A stretch of 64,000 bases of DNA from Rhytidiadelphus loreus (GCA_947034895.1 OX344765.1:20899001-20963000); one strand, 5' to 3'. Positions 25,481 to 36,554 are shown, counted from the stretch's first letter. A program made the numbers and translations. The notes: generated by a model from the letters alone, not told the origin.

Positions 25481-25760
25481 TGGAAACCTAGAAAAAATGA
25501 ATGAGGAGGTGCCTCGCGAACACTACCTGAGCGGTCTCGGTGGAGACAACACCGTCCTCCCTCCCTTTGAGGTTGACTGGAAACCCCAAGAAATTGAGTG
25601 GGGAGCAGGTGGTGAACCCTACCTGAGCGGTCTCGGTGGCGACAACACTGTCCTACCTCCCATGGAGGTGCATCGCAGACAAAGAAGAATGCATTGGGGA
25701 GATCCTTCCCAGTCTCGGTGTCGAGGGCACCATCCTCTCTCCCCTCGGGTTTGTAATGTA
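25481..25760 (-). repeat. Diverged edge units of the exon array
   Basis: Three older relatives of the array unit lie at the upstream edge. Minus strand, nearest first: GAG|GAC...GCTCAG|GTAGTG encodes DGVVSTETAQ (about 25559-25530); GTAG|GAC...GCTCAG|GTAGGG encodes DSVVATETAQ (about 25661-25632); CCCGAG|GGG...GGGAAG encodes GREDGALDTETGK (about 25742-25704). The last lacks a GT donor (GATCTC follows). The shared pattern [E/D]-G-x-[L/V]-x-T-E-T-[A/G] shows one exon family; the central array is the recently amplified member. Confidence 0.7.
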
Positions 25761-25806
25761 AATCAAGGAACTTATTATGATTGAAAGGGAGTGAAGTGCA
25801 AATTAC

Positions 25807-25890
25807 CTCGGTTGTATCTTGGGCTGCAAGTGCTCCGTCCGCTTCCACTTGGGCTTGACGCGACAAATCTCGTGCTCTCCTAGTCTCCAT
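25807..25890 (-). CDS. Candidate first coding exon of the array gene
   Basis: ATG at 25890-25888 opens a 28-codon exon (METRRARDLSRQAQ...) ending DGALAAQDTTE at CCGAG|GTAATTT. It ends in phase 0, like the array exons, and its last residues resemble the array peptide, so it looks like the ancestral first member. An upstream 5' exon is possible, since TTTCTCAG lies just before the ATG. No transcript evidence; the start is a proposal. Confidence 0.5.
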
Positions 25891-27524
25891 GACGCCAATC
25901 TGAGAAAGCTCCAACCACGTTTTTGACTCCACGAGAAACAAGGGCGAGCACAATCTTCACTTAGTCGAATTTGAACTGCTTGCTTGTCCGTCGAGTAGGC
26001 GGAACTCACGCCTGTTACTTGGCACGAGTCCAATAATACATATCCCGGTCTACTGATGTTTCTAAGGGTATATGGGTTTAGGCTCTCTATTTTTATTATA
26101 TTATCTCCGACTTTACAATGTTCACAGATCTCCAACCTCGGCAATAAAACTAAATTATTTGGATCAAGCATTTCTTTTTTTCCCGTGTTCTGCGTAAGGA
26201 CAACAATTGACCAATAATATTTTAATCTAAATCATGAAAAACGATTTCGAATCCTTGCATGCTATATATAATCCATTATGTGTATAGATTATATAGACTA
26301 TGTGAATACAGTGATTAATCATTGTATGCTTTAGAAATTATGTGTGGCATCAGAGATCTTGTAATATCAGTATCAGGACATCTAGAGACCCCAATGAACA
26401 TCAATTTTCCCATACGGCTACGTGCAATGCTACGCCCATACCTCTTTCTTACATAACTGCAAGCTCATATTGCAAATGGAAGTGGGATCATATAAGGTAC
26501 CTCAATGTTGCTATTGGTCGCTCGGTGCGTGTCTTCATCTTGTATTCTTCGTGAATAATGAGATGTGGAATTTGACTACACGTAGGAATCTACTATATTA
26601 TTTCCTCCCGTCCTTTGCAAGGATTCTACTTCTTCTACTGTAGTAGATGATATCACTCTTTGATTTTGCCTCCCTCTCTCCATGGCGCGTGCCATTCTTG
26701 ATCTATTCAACTCCTTCGGACTACTGAATAATAGCTTACGTTTCTTTCGCTTCACACTCTTACTACTACATGAAAGACCATTTCTGCAAGGTGGCATCTA
26801 TAGCAATCCTTACATATATATATTTCTCGCTGAACCAATAGTGTGACATCTGAGGACCTGCAATCTCTGGAAGGAAATGGATGCAAATTCCTCAGTTAAC
26901 AGCCTAATTATTCCCATTAGGAAAAGGGATGGTATTCTCTCATTATATACCTTCAGCACAGTGAGCATCCTCCATTGCATATCAAGTTCTAAAATATCAC
27001 GACGGTAATTATGGTCCACCATATCCTTTCTAATAGGGTTTAGATCTTGATTTCATTGTTTTCAAAAATCATATTAATGAACTGAGACTACAAATAGGGA
27101 GTTAGTTCAACATATTCTAGAACTACTTCTCTTTTGGATCCCTTTATAATTTGATGACATGAAGGCTTCATCAACTCTTAATTACGAGTACGTAATTGGT
27201 CATTACGTACCAATGCCTAGGAATAGTGAAATGTAGTACTTGCCATCCTCAATTTGTTTTTGTAATTACTGAAGGACATTGGAGATCTATTGCTATGGAG
27301 ATTGCCCTGTTAATAGTTCTTTAAATTGTACCTTGGAGATCTGTGTGTGCAATCTTTCTGGCACAGCCGTATAGATCAGGTTTAGAAGTGGTAGATTAGC
27401 AACTGAATTCGAATTTGAATTCGAATTTAGGGTTCCTATTTCATGTGTACTCTATAAGTGGAAAAGGGCAACACTTCTATATAATAACGTCATTTCTACT
27501 CACTGCATAGTAGTTTCAAATCTA
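25891..27524. promoter_or_regulatory. Divergent intergenic region between the two cargo genes
   Basis: 1.6 kb separates the two oppositely transcribed genes and should hold both promoters. Upstream of the SWIM gene there are TATA-like sequences, CTCTATAAGTGG (about 27450) and TCTATATAATAAC (about 27476), 40-75 bp before its ATG. A perfect palindrome-like block, GAATTCGAATTTGAATTCGAATTT, lies at about 27405-27428. No convincing coding exon is seen here, although a 122-codon minus-strand frame covers 25803-26171. Confidence 0.5.
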
Positions 27525-30500
27525 ATGTCTTCTAGTCGTAGTACCTTGATGGCGTCCGTAAGAGCTGATGGTCATGAGGTTCCCCTTCTTCTTCGCCTGA
27601 ATGATATTGGTGTAGCTATTGTGTCTAGTGACCTCCTTCATGTTCGGTATGGTTTCTTGGAGTCCTCCATCTATGTCGAGGAGGAGATATATTCAGAGGC
27701 CGGAATACTTCTTCAATCAATTCTAATGTCCAGGATTAGCAATGAGCATGGATATGAGTGGAATTTACAATCGGGTCGTTATCGGTCTTTTGGTCTACCC
27801 TCAATCGTTATGGATGCTTCTACTGAGATCCTTACCCCCTTATCTGATGCATCTACAGCTCAAGCTCCTATTTTTAGAGCCGTGAAATGTGAGCCTGTAT
27901 GCCCTTCTGCCTCGGATGATCCATTCAGTCCTGTCAATGTCTATCCCTCTTTACGAGAGTTTTTGAGTCCAATCGTGGAGTTATCAAGCGATTCGGAGGG
28001 AGGGCCTACAAATTTTGGTCGTCAGTCAGCTAATTCTTGTTCGCTCGATGCTACAATGATGGTGGAGACAACCCAATCTGGCGGTGCGCGTGATAGTAGT
28101 GCAGGAAGTTCGTTTTTATCACGCCCACCTCTATATCCGACAGATAGTCAATGTCCTAGTGTGATGCAGTGCCTTCGGAAATTGGCGCTTATGAGAGGAT
28201 GTAGAAACGAACTTGCTAATCTCGATTTTGCGTCAGTCGATTACCAGAAAGTCCAATTTCTTCCGACTAGTTTTGATGGTGACATTGTCTTCGAGCTCCC
28301 ACCATGTCGTTCCTCGACTTCTTCTAGTTCTTCTAAGACAATGGGGGGCATGGATAAACGTTACGACGGTCATTTATGGTGCCGTACTATGACCTCAAAT
28401 ATCCACAATGATTTTGGGCTAAAGTTTAGAAAAGCATCTTGTGTTGGTCATTTGGCATGCCTTAACCCTTCTTGCGATTACCTGAAGAGATGCTCTCATA
28501 GAAACGAGACAGAGTGGTCAGGTAACACAAACACTCCATTCCATGTAGGATCGAGTTCACCTAAGGACTCAACTGTTGTCTGCAAGGTGTGCAAGGTTTC
28601 ACCTACTTGTGTCAATTTTTGCGACGGTAGAATTTACTACGTTGTAGGTCCCAACCAAATGACACGAGCCTGCATCCATCTAGGATCTCACAACCACCCA
28701 GTGGCAGATGGTCTATGTCGAGATTCTGTGGATACCATTTCACAGCTCATTGCAAAAGAAGTATGCAAGACCCCTACTGCTAAAACATCGTCCATTGCTC
28801 TGGCTGCTAGCAAGGAGTTTTTAGACACGTTCTTAGTGCACTCGGGCGAAGGTCCAAAGGAAATGCTTCATGGAAAGGCTCTTGAAGCAGTTATGGATAA
28901 ATTTCAAGTCCTCAGTTCTCCAAACGTTCGAAATATTATTGCCTCTTTTCGTAGTTCTGGAGTCGGAGGAGGGGAAATTGACCGCATACTTGCAATGAAA
29001 AAGCAAGCTAAGATTGAGTTTATTCATGATAGTGTGTTTCCTGGTCAAGGTCGAGATAAAGTGTACCTTTTTAAAATGCTTGTGGATGGACCTGGTAGCG
29101 GCGTTGATCTCGTGAAGAGGATGCAACCAGGGGGAGATTTGTCAAATTCGTGGTTGATGTTTGACCATGTGAAAAGGGTGAAAGGGTGGACCACCATCGC
29201 CTGTCACGTATATGACCCTATCTTCTGCAAAGTGATGACAATTGCAGTCTGTGACATGCAGTCGGAAGATACTGAAGGGCAAGTCATTATGTGGAGGTGT
29301 CTGAACAGGGTAATGGAGAAGAATGGCTTGTTGAATCTGAATTTTAAAGGCTTCATGGCGGACAGTGCCCAAGCCAACTGGAATGCTGTCCGCATTGTTT
29401 ATGGATCAGGCGATGCTTCTGTGAAGATGATTGACAAGGAGTGTACATGCCTCTTTCACTGGGCTACGTCGATGAAGCAACACACAGAGCGACTAATTAA
29501 GCGTGAATTGCAATGTCAACATGTGAAGCTTTGTAGGGACTACAAAGACGCGAAGACCTTGGAAGAAGCGGAGAACATGTACCTTCAAATCAAGGCATGG
29601 TGGTATTCATCTGGTGCTGCATCTGCTGAATCTCTGAAGGAGCTTGAGCTTTGGCTAGCATTTTGGCACTTCAGATATCGCCAGTGGGGTGGCTTCATGG
29701 AAACAGTGAGTCTTTGTTTTTTCTTCCTCTGAGTTTATTGTCCTTGAAAATGCTTTCCTTCTTTTCATCTGTTTAATGATTCTTGAAGTCTAATTTACCA
29801 AATTTCATTCCTGTAGGATTTATCAATCGAAGAATTGGCGGACATTCCGTCTTGCAACCTATCCGAGACTGTTCACAACAAGTGACTACAAATGTCTGGC
29901 AAGCGTGGGACAGATCTGTATGTCGCAACATGTGACGATTGGGTTCGCGCTTTTATGCAAATGACCAACTATCGGGTGTATCTCAATGGTGGGCAATCTG
30001 GGCATGGACCATCTTGAGCAGACTTGAAGTTGAAGAGGGCCGTTGCATCTATGGACGGCAAACGAATTACCGATGCCTTATGTAGTATGCCAGGGGCGGA
30101 GGCAGTTTGTACACGAGTTCCTCACTTAGAAGGGGAAGAAGTGTTCGGATCAACCAAGCGGGCGCTGGATGTACCTATTGGATCTGAAGGAGATTCGCAT
30201 CGTCTTGACAAGATTAATTACTCACACCTGCGAGTGCATAGAAAATCTACGGATGTTTCTGTCTGTGATGTGCAAGACGATACCACCCGAATGCCTCATG
30301 TCAAGCACGTGCTCGAGACAGACTGTGACACTTCGCTTTGGCACATAGCCCACATCTCTGTAAAATCCAAGAGGAAGTGCCATGCCAATCAGTCTGAGAC
30401 GGAGTTGAAGTGCAAGATGAACATTGTCCGAGGGTCTAAAGCTACTGCTGCTCCGCTGTATAAAGGGCAGAAGCGCGAGTACAAAGGTACAAGGGTGGAG

Positions 30501-31190
30501 ACAGATGAGTTCTGGTTTTGTCCAGACGATATCAAGCGCTGTGTGATGGGTCCAAGGAGGTCTCATATTTTGTCTCGACCGGAAATCCCTGAGTTCTGGC
30601 CAGTGATGATCGGTACTGCCCTTACTTCTGATGAGATCATTTTGTTTGAAGAAGCCGGGTTTCGCCTCCAAGAAAGACAATCCTTATCTCCTCGACGACT
30701 CTTCACATCCTCAAAACTATTTGAGGTTGTCGAATGGAACTACGCAAGACCATCTCATGCAGACAAGCCTCCGTGTATTCGCAATGGCAAAAGCATTCGC
30801 AGAAATGAAAAGGCTCCTATAGATGAGCACCGTAACCAATGGGAGAGTGCCCGAAATGTTACCGGAAACATTCTTGGAGTAAACATCTTGCCATACCCAG
30901 GCCTTGGAGCTGTCATCACTCTCCAATCAGGCATCGAACCTGAGCACAAGGTGTATCGGATCACCCTTTCTAATTTCCCATCGTGCACTTGTCTTTATTT
31001 TAGTGGTATGGTGTCTGCATCCATTGGTAAGCGAGGCAAGTACGTTAATTGTAAACATCTATATTATATTTTTAGATACCTATGCAAGGTTGACTATAAG
31101 ATCGATAAGTTCATCCACGCCCCAAGCCTCAGTATGGATGAAGTGATGAAACTTCTTGAAAAGGCAGGAATGATTAGAATTCGTGAGTAG
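27525..31190 (+). pseudogene. SWIM-finger Mutator-like transposase gene, two exons, two in-frame TGA codons
   Basis: Exon 1 is 27525-29705 (ATG; ends ACA|GTGAGT), and exon 2 is 29817-31190 (CTGTAG|GAT; ends TAG). Joined, they keep frame over 1,184 codons. Residues about 285-392 form a Cys/His zinc finger of the WRKY-GCM1/FAR1 type (CLNPSC, CKVCK, CIHLGSHNHPV). Residues about 540-720 are the RNase H-like core with GFMADSAQANW and CLFHW, as in Mutator-type and related plant transposases. The C-terminus has a SWIM finger, CTC...CKH (about 1117-1140). The order is that of a Mutator-like transposase, matching the 9-bp duplication outside. Exon 2 has TGA at 29883-29885, in HNK*LQMSGKR where a Trp is expected, and at 30015-30017. 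This copy is therefore probably inactive, unless spliced differently. The neighbour on the other strand is the ParB/methyltransferase-like gene. Confidence 0.85.
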
Positions 31191-32244
31191 TTGTTTACTA
31201 CAACTATGTAGAACGGCTTCAGCATAGACTTTAATGTTGAACTAATACAGTTATCCGTTTTATTTAAATATACTCCATGTTGTTCTCGCAATATTTGTTT
31301 TCCCAAGTCCAATGTGAATACTAAATATAGTATATACAATGCCTTTTTATCAGGAAGAACTTTCTAATCATGCCATGAAACTGTGAATGTTAACGTGAAT
31401 TTTCTCCCTAACCAAAAAAAAAATTCAATTTTTTTTCCCTTCCTTTTTAGATCTGAAGTTTTTGATTGTTTTCCAGAGATGTTTTCCCTTTATAGTCGTC
31501 TCGGTAACGAGAGGACAGTTCAAGTTGTTGTCTTCTGCAGCCAAAACAGAATATTTGATCATGAATAATATATATCTTTATATGTATATGATTTTTAAAT
31601 TTTTTTTTTTCCTGAGCCCAAGCCTATGACTTCAGATTGTTCACATAGAACTTGACCGTTCAATATGCATCTCGGTGGCGAGAGTACAATTGAGACTGAT
31701 GTTTTATACACCAGAAATTAACAAATATGATATTGACGTTCACCCACTTTTGGTTAATTTTGGCCCTTTCTTTTAAGGCCACGGGAATTAACCTTGAACA
31801 CGATGCCACAAAAACAAACTTTTTTAGGTCAACAAATGAAGTCGCCACGTCATATAATTAGGGATCCACGTCACCCGTGGCCATTCATAAAATGACGTGT
31901 AGCCCTTTCATATTCTGAAATTATATTCATAAAGAAGACCCTAAGTCCTGACACCATAAAATTGATAAATGAATTTCAAAAATTCCAGTTTCAATTCAAC
32001 AACTTGGCAAAATCTTAAATTTGAAAAGAAATGGTCTTGCACAATTGTGTGTGTTAGTCAATTGCTTCCCAAATTTGAGATGTCAAGTTATTCCATGCAA
32101 ATCCTCTTATATGATCTCATGTTGTATTTGACAATGGTTATGGGATATTTCAAGGTCAAAGTTTCCATCTTGAAGTCAACCATTTACATGGCTTAAGTAA
32201 GGAAGTCAAAGTGTGAACCCAACCCTAACCCTACAAAGGGGCCC
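31191..32244. other. Right subterminal part of the nested element
   Basis: Non-coding, AT-rich, with ACGTCACCC/GACGTGTAGCC motifs near 31868 and 31890 and T runs. It contains a CTCGGTGGCGAGA sequence (about 31671) that also occurs in the array exon, and a related GTCTCGGTAACGAGA block near 31497. These may be scattered array-derived fragments. No gene seen. Confidence 0.4.
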
Positions 32245-32456
32245 CGAGACAAATCCGTGGTAATAGGTCCACGGTTTTAGGGCCCCAAATTTTTTTTGGT
32301 AGATCAAGGAATTGCCGCATAATTTTTGAGGAGATGGGAAATTTTTTTATAGGAGCCTAAAATTTGCAACAATTTCAAAAAACATCCTTGGGCTCACAAA
32401 ATATACGCTCACAACTCCAAAGCTCGCGCTTTTAAGCTCACAAACTAGCGTCGTTG
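32245..32456 (-). repeat. Right terminal inverted repeat of the nested element
   Basis: Reverse complement begins CAACGACGCTAGTTTGTGAG, then CTTAAAAGCGCGAGC and GTTGTGAGCGTAT, matching the left end after a 7-base variable tip. Inner blocks GGACCTATTACC and CCGTGG (complement of about 32258-32278) pair with 17370-17390. The 9-bp duplication CGCACTTGA follows directly at 32457-32465. Confidence 0.82.
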
Positions 32457-32662
32457 CGCACTTGATAGTACCGTCTTCTTTGGCGGCAGTGCAATCATAT
32501 GCCAAGATTTGGCATACACAAGAGTGTCCTATGAAAGACCTTCAGAGGCAGCCAATGCCATTTGCGCAATGACAAATATCTTTGTCAATGTCTAGGTGCA
32601 TTTAGAAATGTCTATGTAAATATCAAGATGGATAGTTAACTAATGCTCTTGCATTTGTTTTG

Positions 32663-33020
32663 TTGTAGATTCTACCGGTGGTGGTTTGAAACATTTTGGA
32701 TGACAATGTGTAGTTGGCTATCAAAAAAATCAAGAGAGTATTCCAAAGACTTTGTGACAAGGAAGTGAAGGAGATAGAGAAGGACATTGTCATGCAGAAT
32801 GTCTACATGAGGAGTTTCCCAAGCACGATTTTCTTGAACATTATGACACATTTGCCAGTGCATCTCGTAAAGTAGTTATTTGTTTGTGATCCACTGCATT
32901 GTCTATACATGAAGACATTAAAGGACTATATTTGTACTTGCGCACACCCAAAAGGTAGCATAGCTGAGGGATCTTTTGCACAGAGTACATGAAAGATTAT
33001 GAAAGAACCAATAAAATATT
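32663..33020 (+). pseudogene. TNP2-associated DUF4218 fragment of the host CACTA transposase
   Basis: After TTGTTGTAG (an intron-acceptor-like site) the frame gives ILPVVV, then RVFQRLCDKEV, FLNIMTHLPVHLVK, YMKTLKDYIC and HPKGSIAEG. In En/Spm transposases the DUF4218 region reads PPSFFDIM.HL..HL, YMK.LK.Y and P.GSIAEGY. Several in-frame stops (for example after ILPVVV and after HLPVHLVK) break it. It directly continues, in protein order, the fragment at 16604-16950, which places the 15.2-kb insertion within one gene. Confidence 0.82.
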
Positions 33021-34277
33021 TGTTGCATTCTTAGTCCTCGCGCACCACATGCACTCTTTTGTTTTCTCGCAATGATTTTGTAGGAAGTACACGCATCTTA
33101 ATACATTAACGTGGAATATTGGAAATGAACAATTTCTATTTGTCTGTTTGAATTGAATGGTGCATGTCGTTCATTAAATTAGCTTGAACTTAGTCTAGAG
33201 GTACAATACTACAATGCTTGAAGTGCTCACCGTGTGTTAGATAGAAATGAAAAGAAGAAGACGGTTAAGCATTCCAAAGTAGCCTTAATAAGATAATGTA
33301 AACGGATAATGTCATTGTTAGGAAGTACTCTCCTATTCGATCACTTCGTTGTTCAGGATGCTCACTCTTCAGTAGACTAGTAGAACACATGAACGCCTCC
33401 AGAACATCGTTGTGCTAAAAGACAACGATGTCAGAATGAAACCAACATATCTAAAGACATTCACATGTTACTGTCAACATCACCATGAGCATTGTAGTAC
33501 TTACTAAGAAGTCCCTAGCTAAGTCAGACATCTCAAGCAATGTCCATACAAACACGCATATGTCATCTGAGACATCTAAAAAGATGTCATGACGTTTTAG
33601 TAGGCAGTTTGAGGTTTTTGAAAACATGAAGGTCAACATTGTAGTACTTGTATAAAAGTCTCCAAGAATGTGAAGACATTGCAGTTGACATCTAGACTAA
33701 CATTGAGATGTCTTTTGAGACATCTAAACAAGTGTCACGATGTCTCAACAAATATTGTCAAGAGGAACAGGAAAGACATTAAGCTCAATGCTTCAAAATC
33801 TATGCTGACGTGGCCGGGCTACGTCAATCAAAAAAATTGCCACGTCAGCAAATTTCCCTCGATCTCGCCATGTCATCTGCCACGTCAGCATGTCTAGAAT
33901 TTTACAAGACCGGGCACTGCCCGGCCCTCCCTTTTTTCATGGCGGGTAAACATTTTAATTAAACAAAAACAAAAACTTAAAATTACAGCCGATGAAAAAA
34001 GGTCAACGATGCTGACGTGGCAATTCCGATTTTTACGAACACTATTGCGGACATGCTCATGTCCACAAGAATGTCAGAAGAAAGGGGTACGTCAGTGGAA
34101 ACAAGAAGCTGTTATCTCCTAAATTTTGGCATATCCGTTGCAACAGCCACTTAGATCTGTTGGAAATGGCAAACCATCTTCCAGACACGAAGATGTCTCC
34201 TTGGACATAGTATGTTCAACCTCGGACACTCTATGTTGCGGGCCCGCTGTAAAAAAAAACACGGGTTTCTTATAGTG
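33021..34277. repeat. Right subterminal region of the CACTA element
   Basis: Dense AGACATC/GATGTC words, partly as inverted pairs (for example GAGACATCTAAAAAGATGTC near 33570 and GATGTCTTTTGAGACATC near 33707), mirror the left end. Copies of GCTGACGTGGC/GCCACGTCAGC occur at about 33802, 33840, 33878 and 34011. The terminal repeat itself is 34249-34277. No gene seen. Confidence 0.65.
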
Positions 34278-34744
34278 TTATCAGCAGTCAGGGAATCTTA
34301 GTGAAAAGATTTCATTGTTGACTTCCTGACATGCTCCTGATCTTAGAGCACCATCCGATGTCCATAGATTCCTTTGTGTGGCCTATCTTAAAAAAGTGAC
34401 ACCTACATGCTAACAATTGTCCTAATATTTTGTCGATGGAATGGGGAACTAGAACATATCTTTGGAGATTTAAGTAAGGATCTTTCTATCTCTCATAGAA
34501 CCAATTTAGCCAATCACGATCACATGCACTAAATTTTAGGCTATTTTGGATAGGTTTCCTATAAGCTTGTTGATTCCCACTACAATGTGGTTCTAACCTG
34601 TATATAAGTGGGTTTGGGGGGTATTCTAAGGATAAAAGTCTATTTGTGACCAAATGCTATACTAGCATGTGACATACCTATTTTGGTTCTACACTCTTTT
34701 GGGGGCTTTTTATATAATTTTATGACTTAATTTGTAACAATCTA
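34278..34744. other. Flank of the CACTA insertion
   Basis: Non-coding. It begins with the second TTA of the target duplication. No feature recognised. Confidence 0.4.
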
Positions 34745-35505
34745 AAAAGAAAGAAAACTACAAGTCCCAAGTGACGAATTGGGAGTTCACACCTAGGCAA
34801 CTTTTTAAAAAAAGCATTTTTAAGAAATAAAAAAATTTAATTGGTGTTTTAGATTTACATATATATGGAAAGCTTTGAATCATTCAATTTTGATATATGA
34901 GATGAAAGTTATGAGGAGTTTTAGTTTGCAAGCAGTTATGGATTCTCTACTCTAAAATAAACTTTGAAATCCTTTATTTAACTAAATTTTCAATAATTTT
35001 TGGAAAATAAATAAAATCATGGAATGTAAATTTTTATTAAAACATTACAACCATTGGATTGACATTTTTCAATTCTATAACTAAATTTTTAACAATTTAG
35101 TACTTTAAATCATTTTCTATTTCTTTGTACTTACTATTTTTTTCAAGCATGAATATGATTTGTTTTTTTGAAATTATTTATATGTATTCCCAACTTATTT
35201 CTTCAACATATTATAGAGGGTTGCAAGTTGTAGGATCTACACATTTTGTATAAAAAGTTTGAAAGATGAAATCAACCCATTTGGGAAGAATTGAAAATAC
35301 TTCTTTTTGAAATCCAAGCATCATGATCTTGCAATTGGTAGGGGTTTTTTATCATGAAATTTTACAAGGATATACTCTAATAAGTTAATTAAAGTGCCTA
35401 TGGTCAAATTTGTTGAAAAATAAATATAGAGGAAGATTTTAGCCTTGCTGTAGAGACTAGTATTTTGGAGTAGTTTTGGACCTCTAAACATGAAAGAACT
35501 TTATG
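34745..35505 (+). mobile_element. TTAA-type element, 5'-truncated
   Basis: Homologous (same orientation) to the reverse complement of 58220-59020: blocks TCTACTCTAAAATAAACTTTGAAATCC, TTGCAAGTTGTAGGATCTAC, CATCATGATCTTGCAATTG and the end CTCTAAACATGAAAGAACTTTATGGG. The end is TTAT rather than TTAA. Confidence 0.6.
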
Positions 35506-36554
35506 GGTTATCTTAACTTACTTCCATGGCTAGCAAAGTTAGCGAGGATTGCTAATGTTTCTTAGGATTGTCATGGCTCTCCATTTGCTGCTCCCCAATT
35601 TGTCTTGCAATTGATAACATTTTTCAGTAGTCTTTACAAGCATTGGCATTTGAAACAAATTGGCTATCCTTTAAAAGGTACGCACGTCTATAAGTGACAC
35701 TAAATACAATTGACCATATTTACTATTAGTAGGCAATTGAAAGAAGATTCTTGCACACTTTAGCATGCATTACTTGAACATTATATGAATAAATTATGAA
35801 TTTTCAAAATATTGTCTCTAGGTGTTTCAAAAATCAATTGTAGGCTCTCATATACATTCATGTTTTGATTGTATTCATCATACATAAGCAATTTTTAGGA
35901 AATAGTGAGGCTTTGGGGTCTAAATGTAGGTATCGCATTTTAGGCTATATTGATTATGGGTGTACATATTTTATAGGTTTTCTTCTTATGGTAACTAAAG
36001 GACAATTGTTTGTTGAATGAACAATTGAAAATCCAAGCATGTTCCTATAAAGTCAATTTTGGTTGGATGTTCATGAAATTTTGACAAAAGATGTAAACAT
36101 GTACCCCTTTAGTGGGAATTTAATTTTTTTTTTCCAATCATGTGTCCATATCAAAAGTTATGTTGCCTTGAACTTTTCTAACAGCTCAAGCAACTTTTGC
36201 AAAATTCTTCCTTTCCTTCTAAAATTTGGCAAGTACATAACTTACATGATACAAGATGTAAATGTCAAAAAAAATAACCATGTGTAGTGTAAAAATCTCA
36301 CTCTAGGACGAGTTAAAGATTGGTGGCCCTATCAAGCAAGGTCAAAAAAAACTTTTTCTTCTAAATTCAAATGTTATAATCTTTCAATCTGTGTGGTCAA
36401 AGTTTCTAAAATTCTTTCCACACATTTCTATAGTAGTCCAATAGAAAATTTACCATTGAATTTTGAGGATTTTTTTTTCATTTCTTTCTCATTGCCCTAA
36501 AAAGTAGCATTTTTTCACAAAATCTGCTAAAAATTTGCCTTTGGGCTTTAGAGG
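35506..36554. other. AT-rich non-coding stretch
   Basis: No coding or RNA feature recognised. GGGCTTTAGAGGTTAA at its right edge could be the end of another TTAA element. Confidence 0.4.

Larger units (their letters stand above)
17273..32456. mobile_element. Nested 15.2-kb Mutator-like transposon carrying two genes and an exon array
   Basis: CGCACTTGA occurs immediately outside both ends (17264-17272 and 32457-32465), a perfect 9-bp duplication as made by Mutator-like elements. The ends are inverted repeats sharing GCTAGTTTGTGAGC[C/T]TAAAAGCG from base 8 inward and further blocks inside. It contains a SWIM-finger transposase-like gene (plus strand) and a ParB/methyltransferase-like gene with its exon array (minus strand), transcribed away from each other. 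It sits in what looks like an intron of the host element's TNP2 gene, between the TNP2 and DUF4218 coding blocks. The 9-bp duplication plus the SWIM/RNase H-type transposase support the Mutator-like call. The element's large size and cargo are unusual. Confidence 0.85.
15149..34277. mobile_element. 19.1-kb CACTA (En/Spm-type) transposon hosting a nested element
   Basis: The left end reads CACTAGAAGAAACCCGTG and a T run with ACA; the right end, reverse complemented, reads CACTATAAGAAACCCGTG and the same T run. Over the first 26 bases they differ at one position. TTA lies directly outside both ends (15146-15148 and 34278-34280), the 3-bp target duplication expected for CACTA elements. Both subterminal regions are full of GACATC/GATGTC words and GCCACGTCA motifs. 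Pieces of a TNP2 transposase lie at 16604-16950 and 32663-33020, confirming the superfamily. Everything between them, 17273-32456, is a second transposon. Without it and one 9-bp duplication the element would be about 3.94 kb. Its transposase is broken, so it is probably non-autonomous. Confidence 0.88.

Noticed and set aside
25803..26171. 122-codon minus-strand frame as the first exon of the array gene
   Set aside because: It uses a different frame from the DGALAAQDTTE exon and shows no domain; composition looks non-coding.
28833..29395. Minus-strand frames inside the SWIM gene
   Set aside because: Antisense shadows of a long, motif-bearing plus-strand frame.
32215..32235. AACCCTAACCCTA as telomere-type repeat
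   Set aside because: Only about two units, within the inner end of the nested element.
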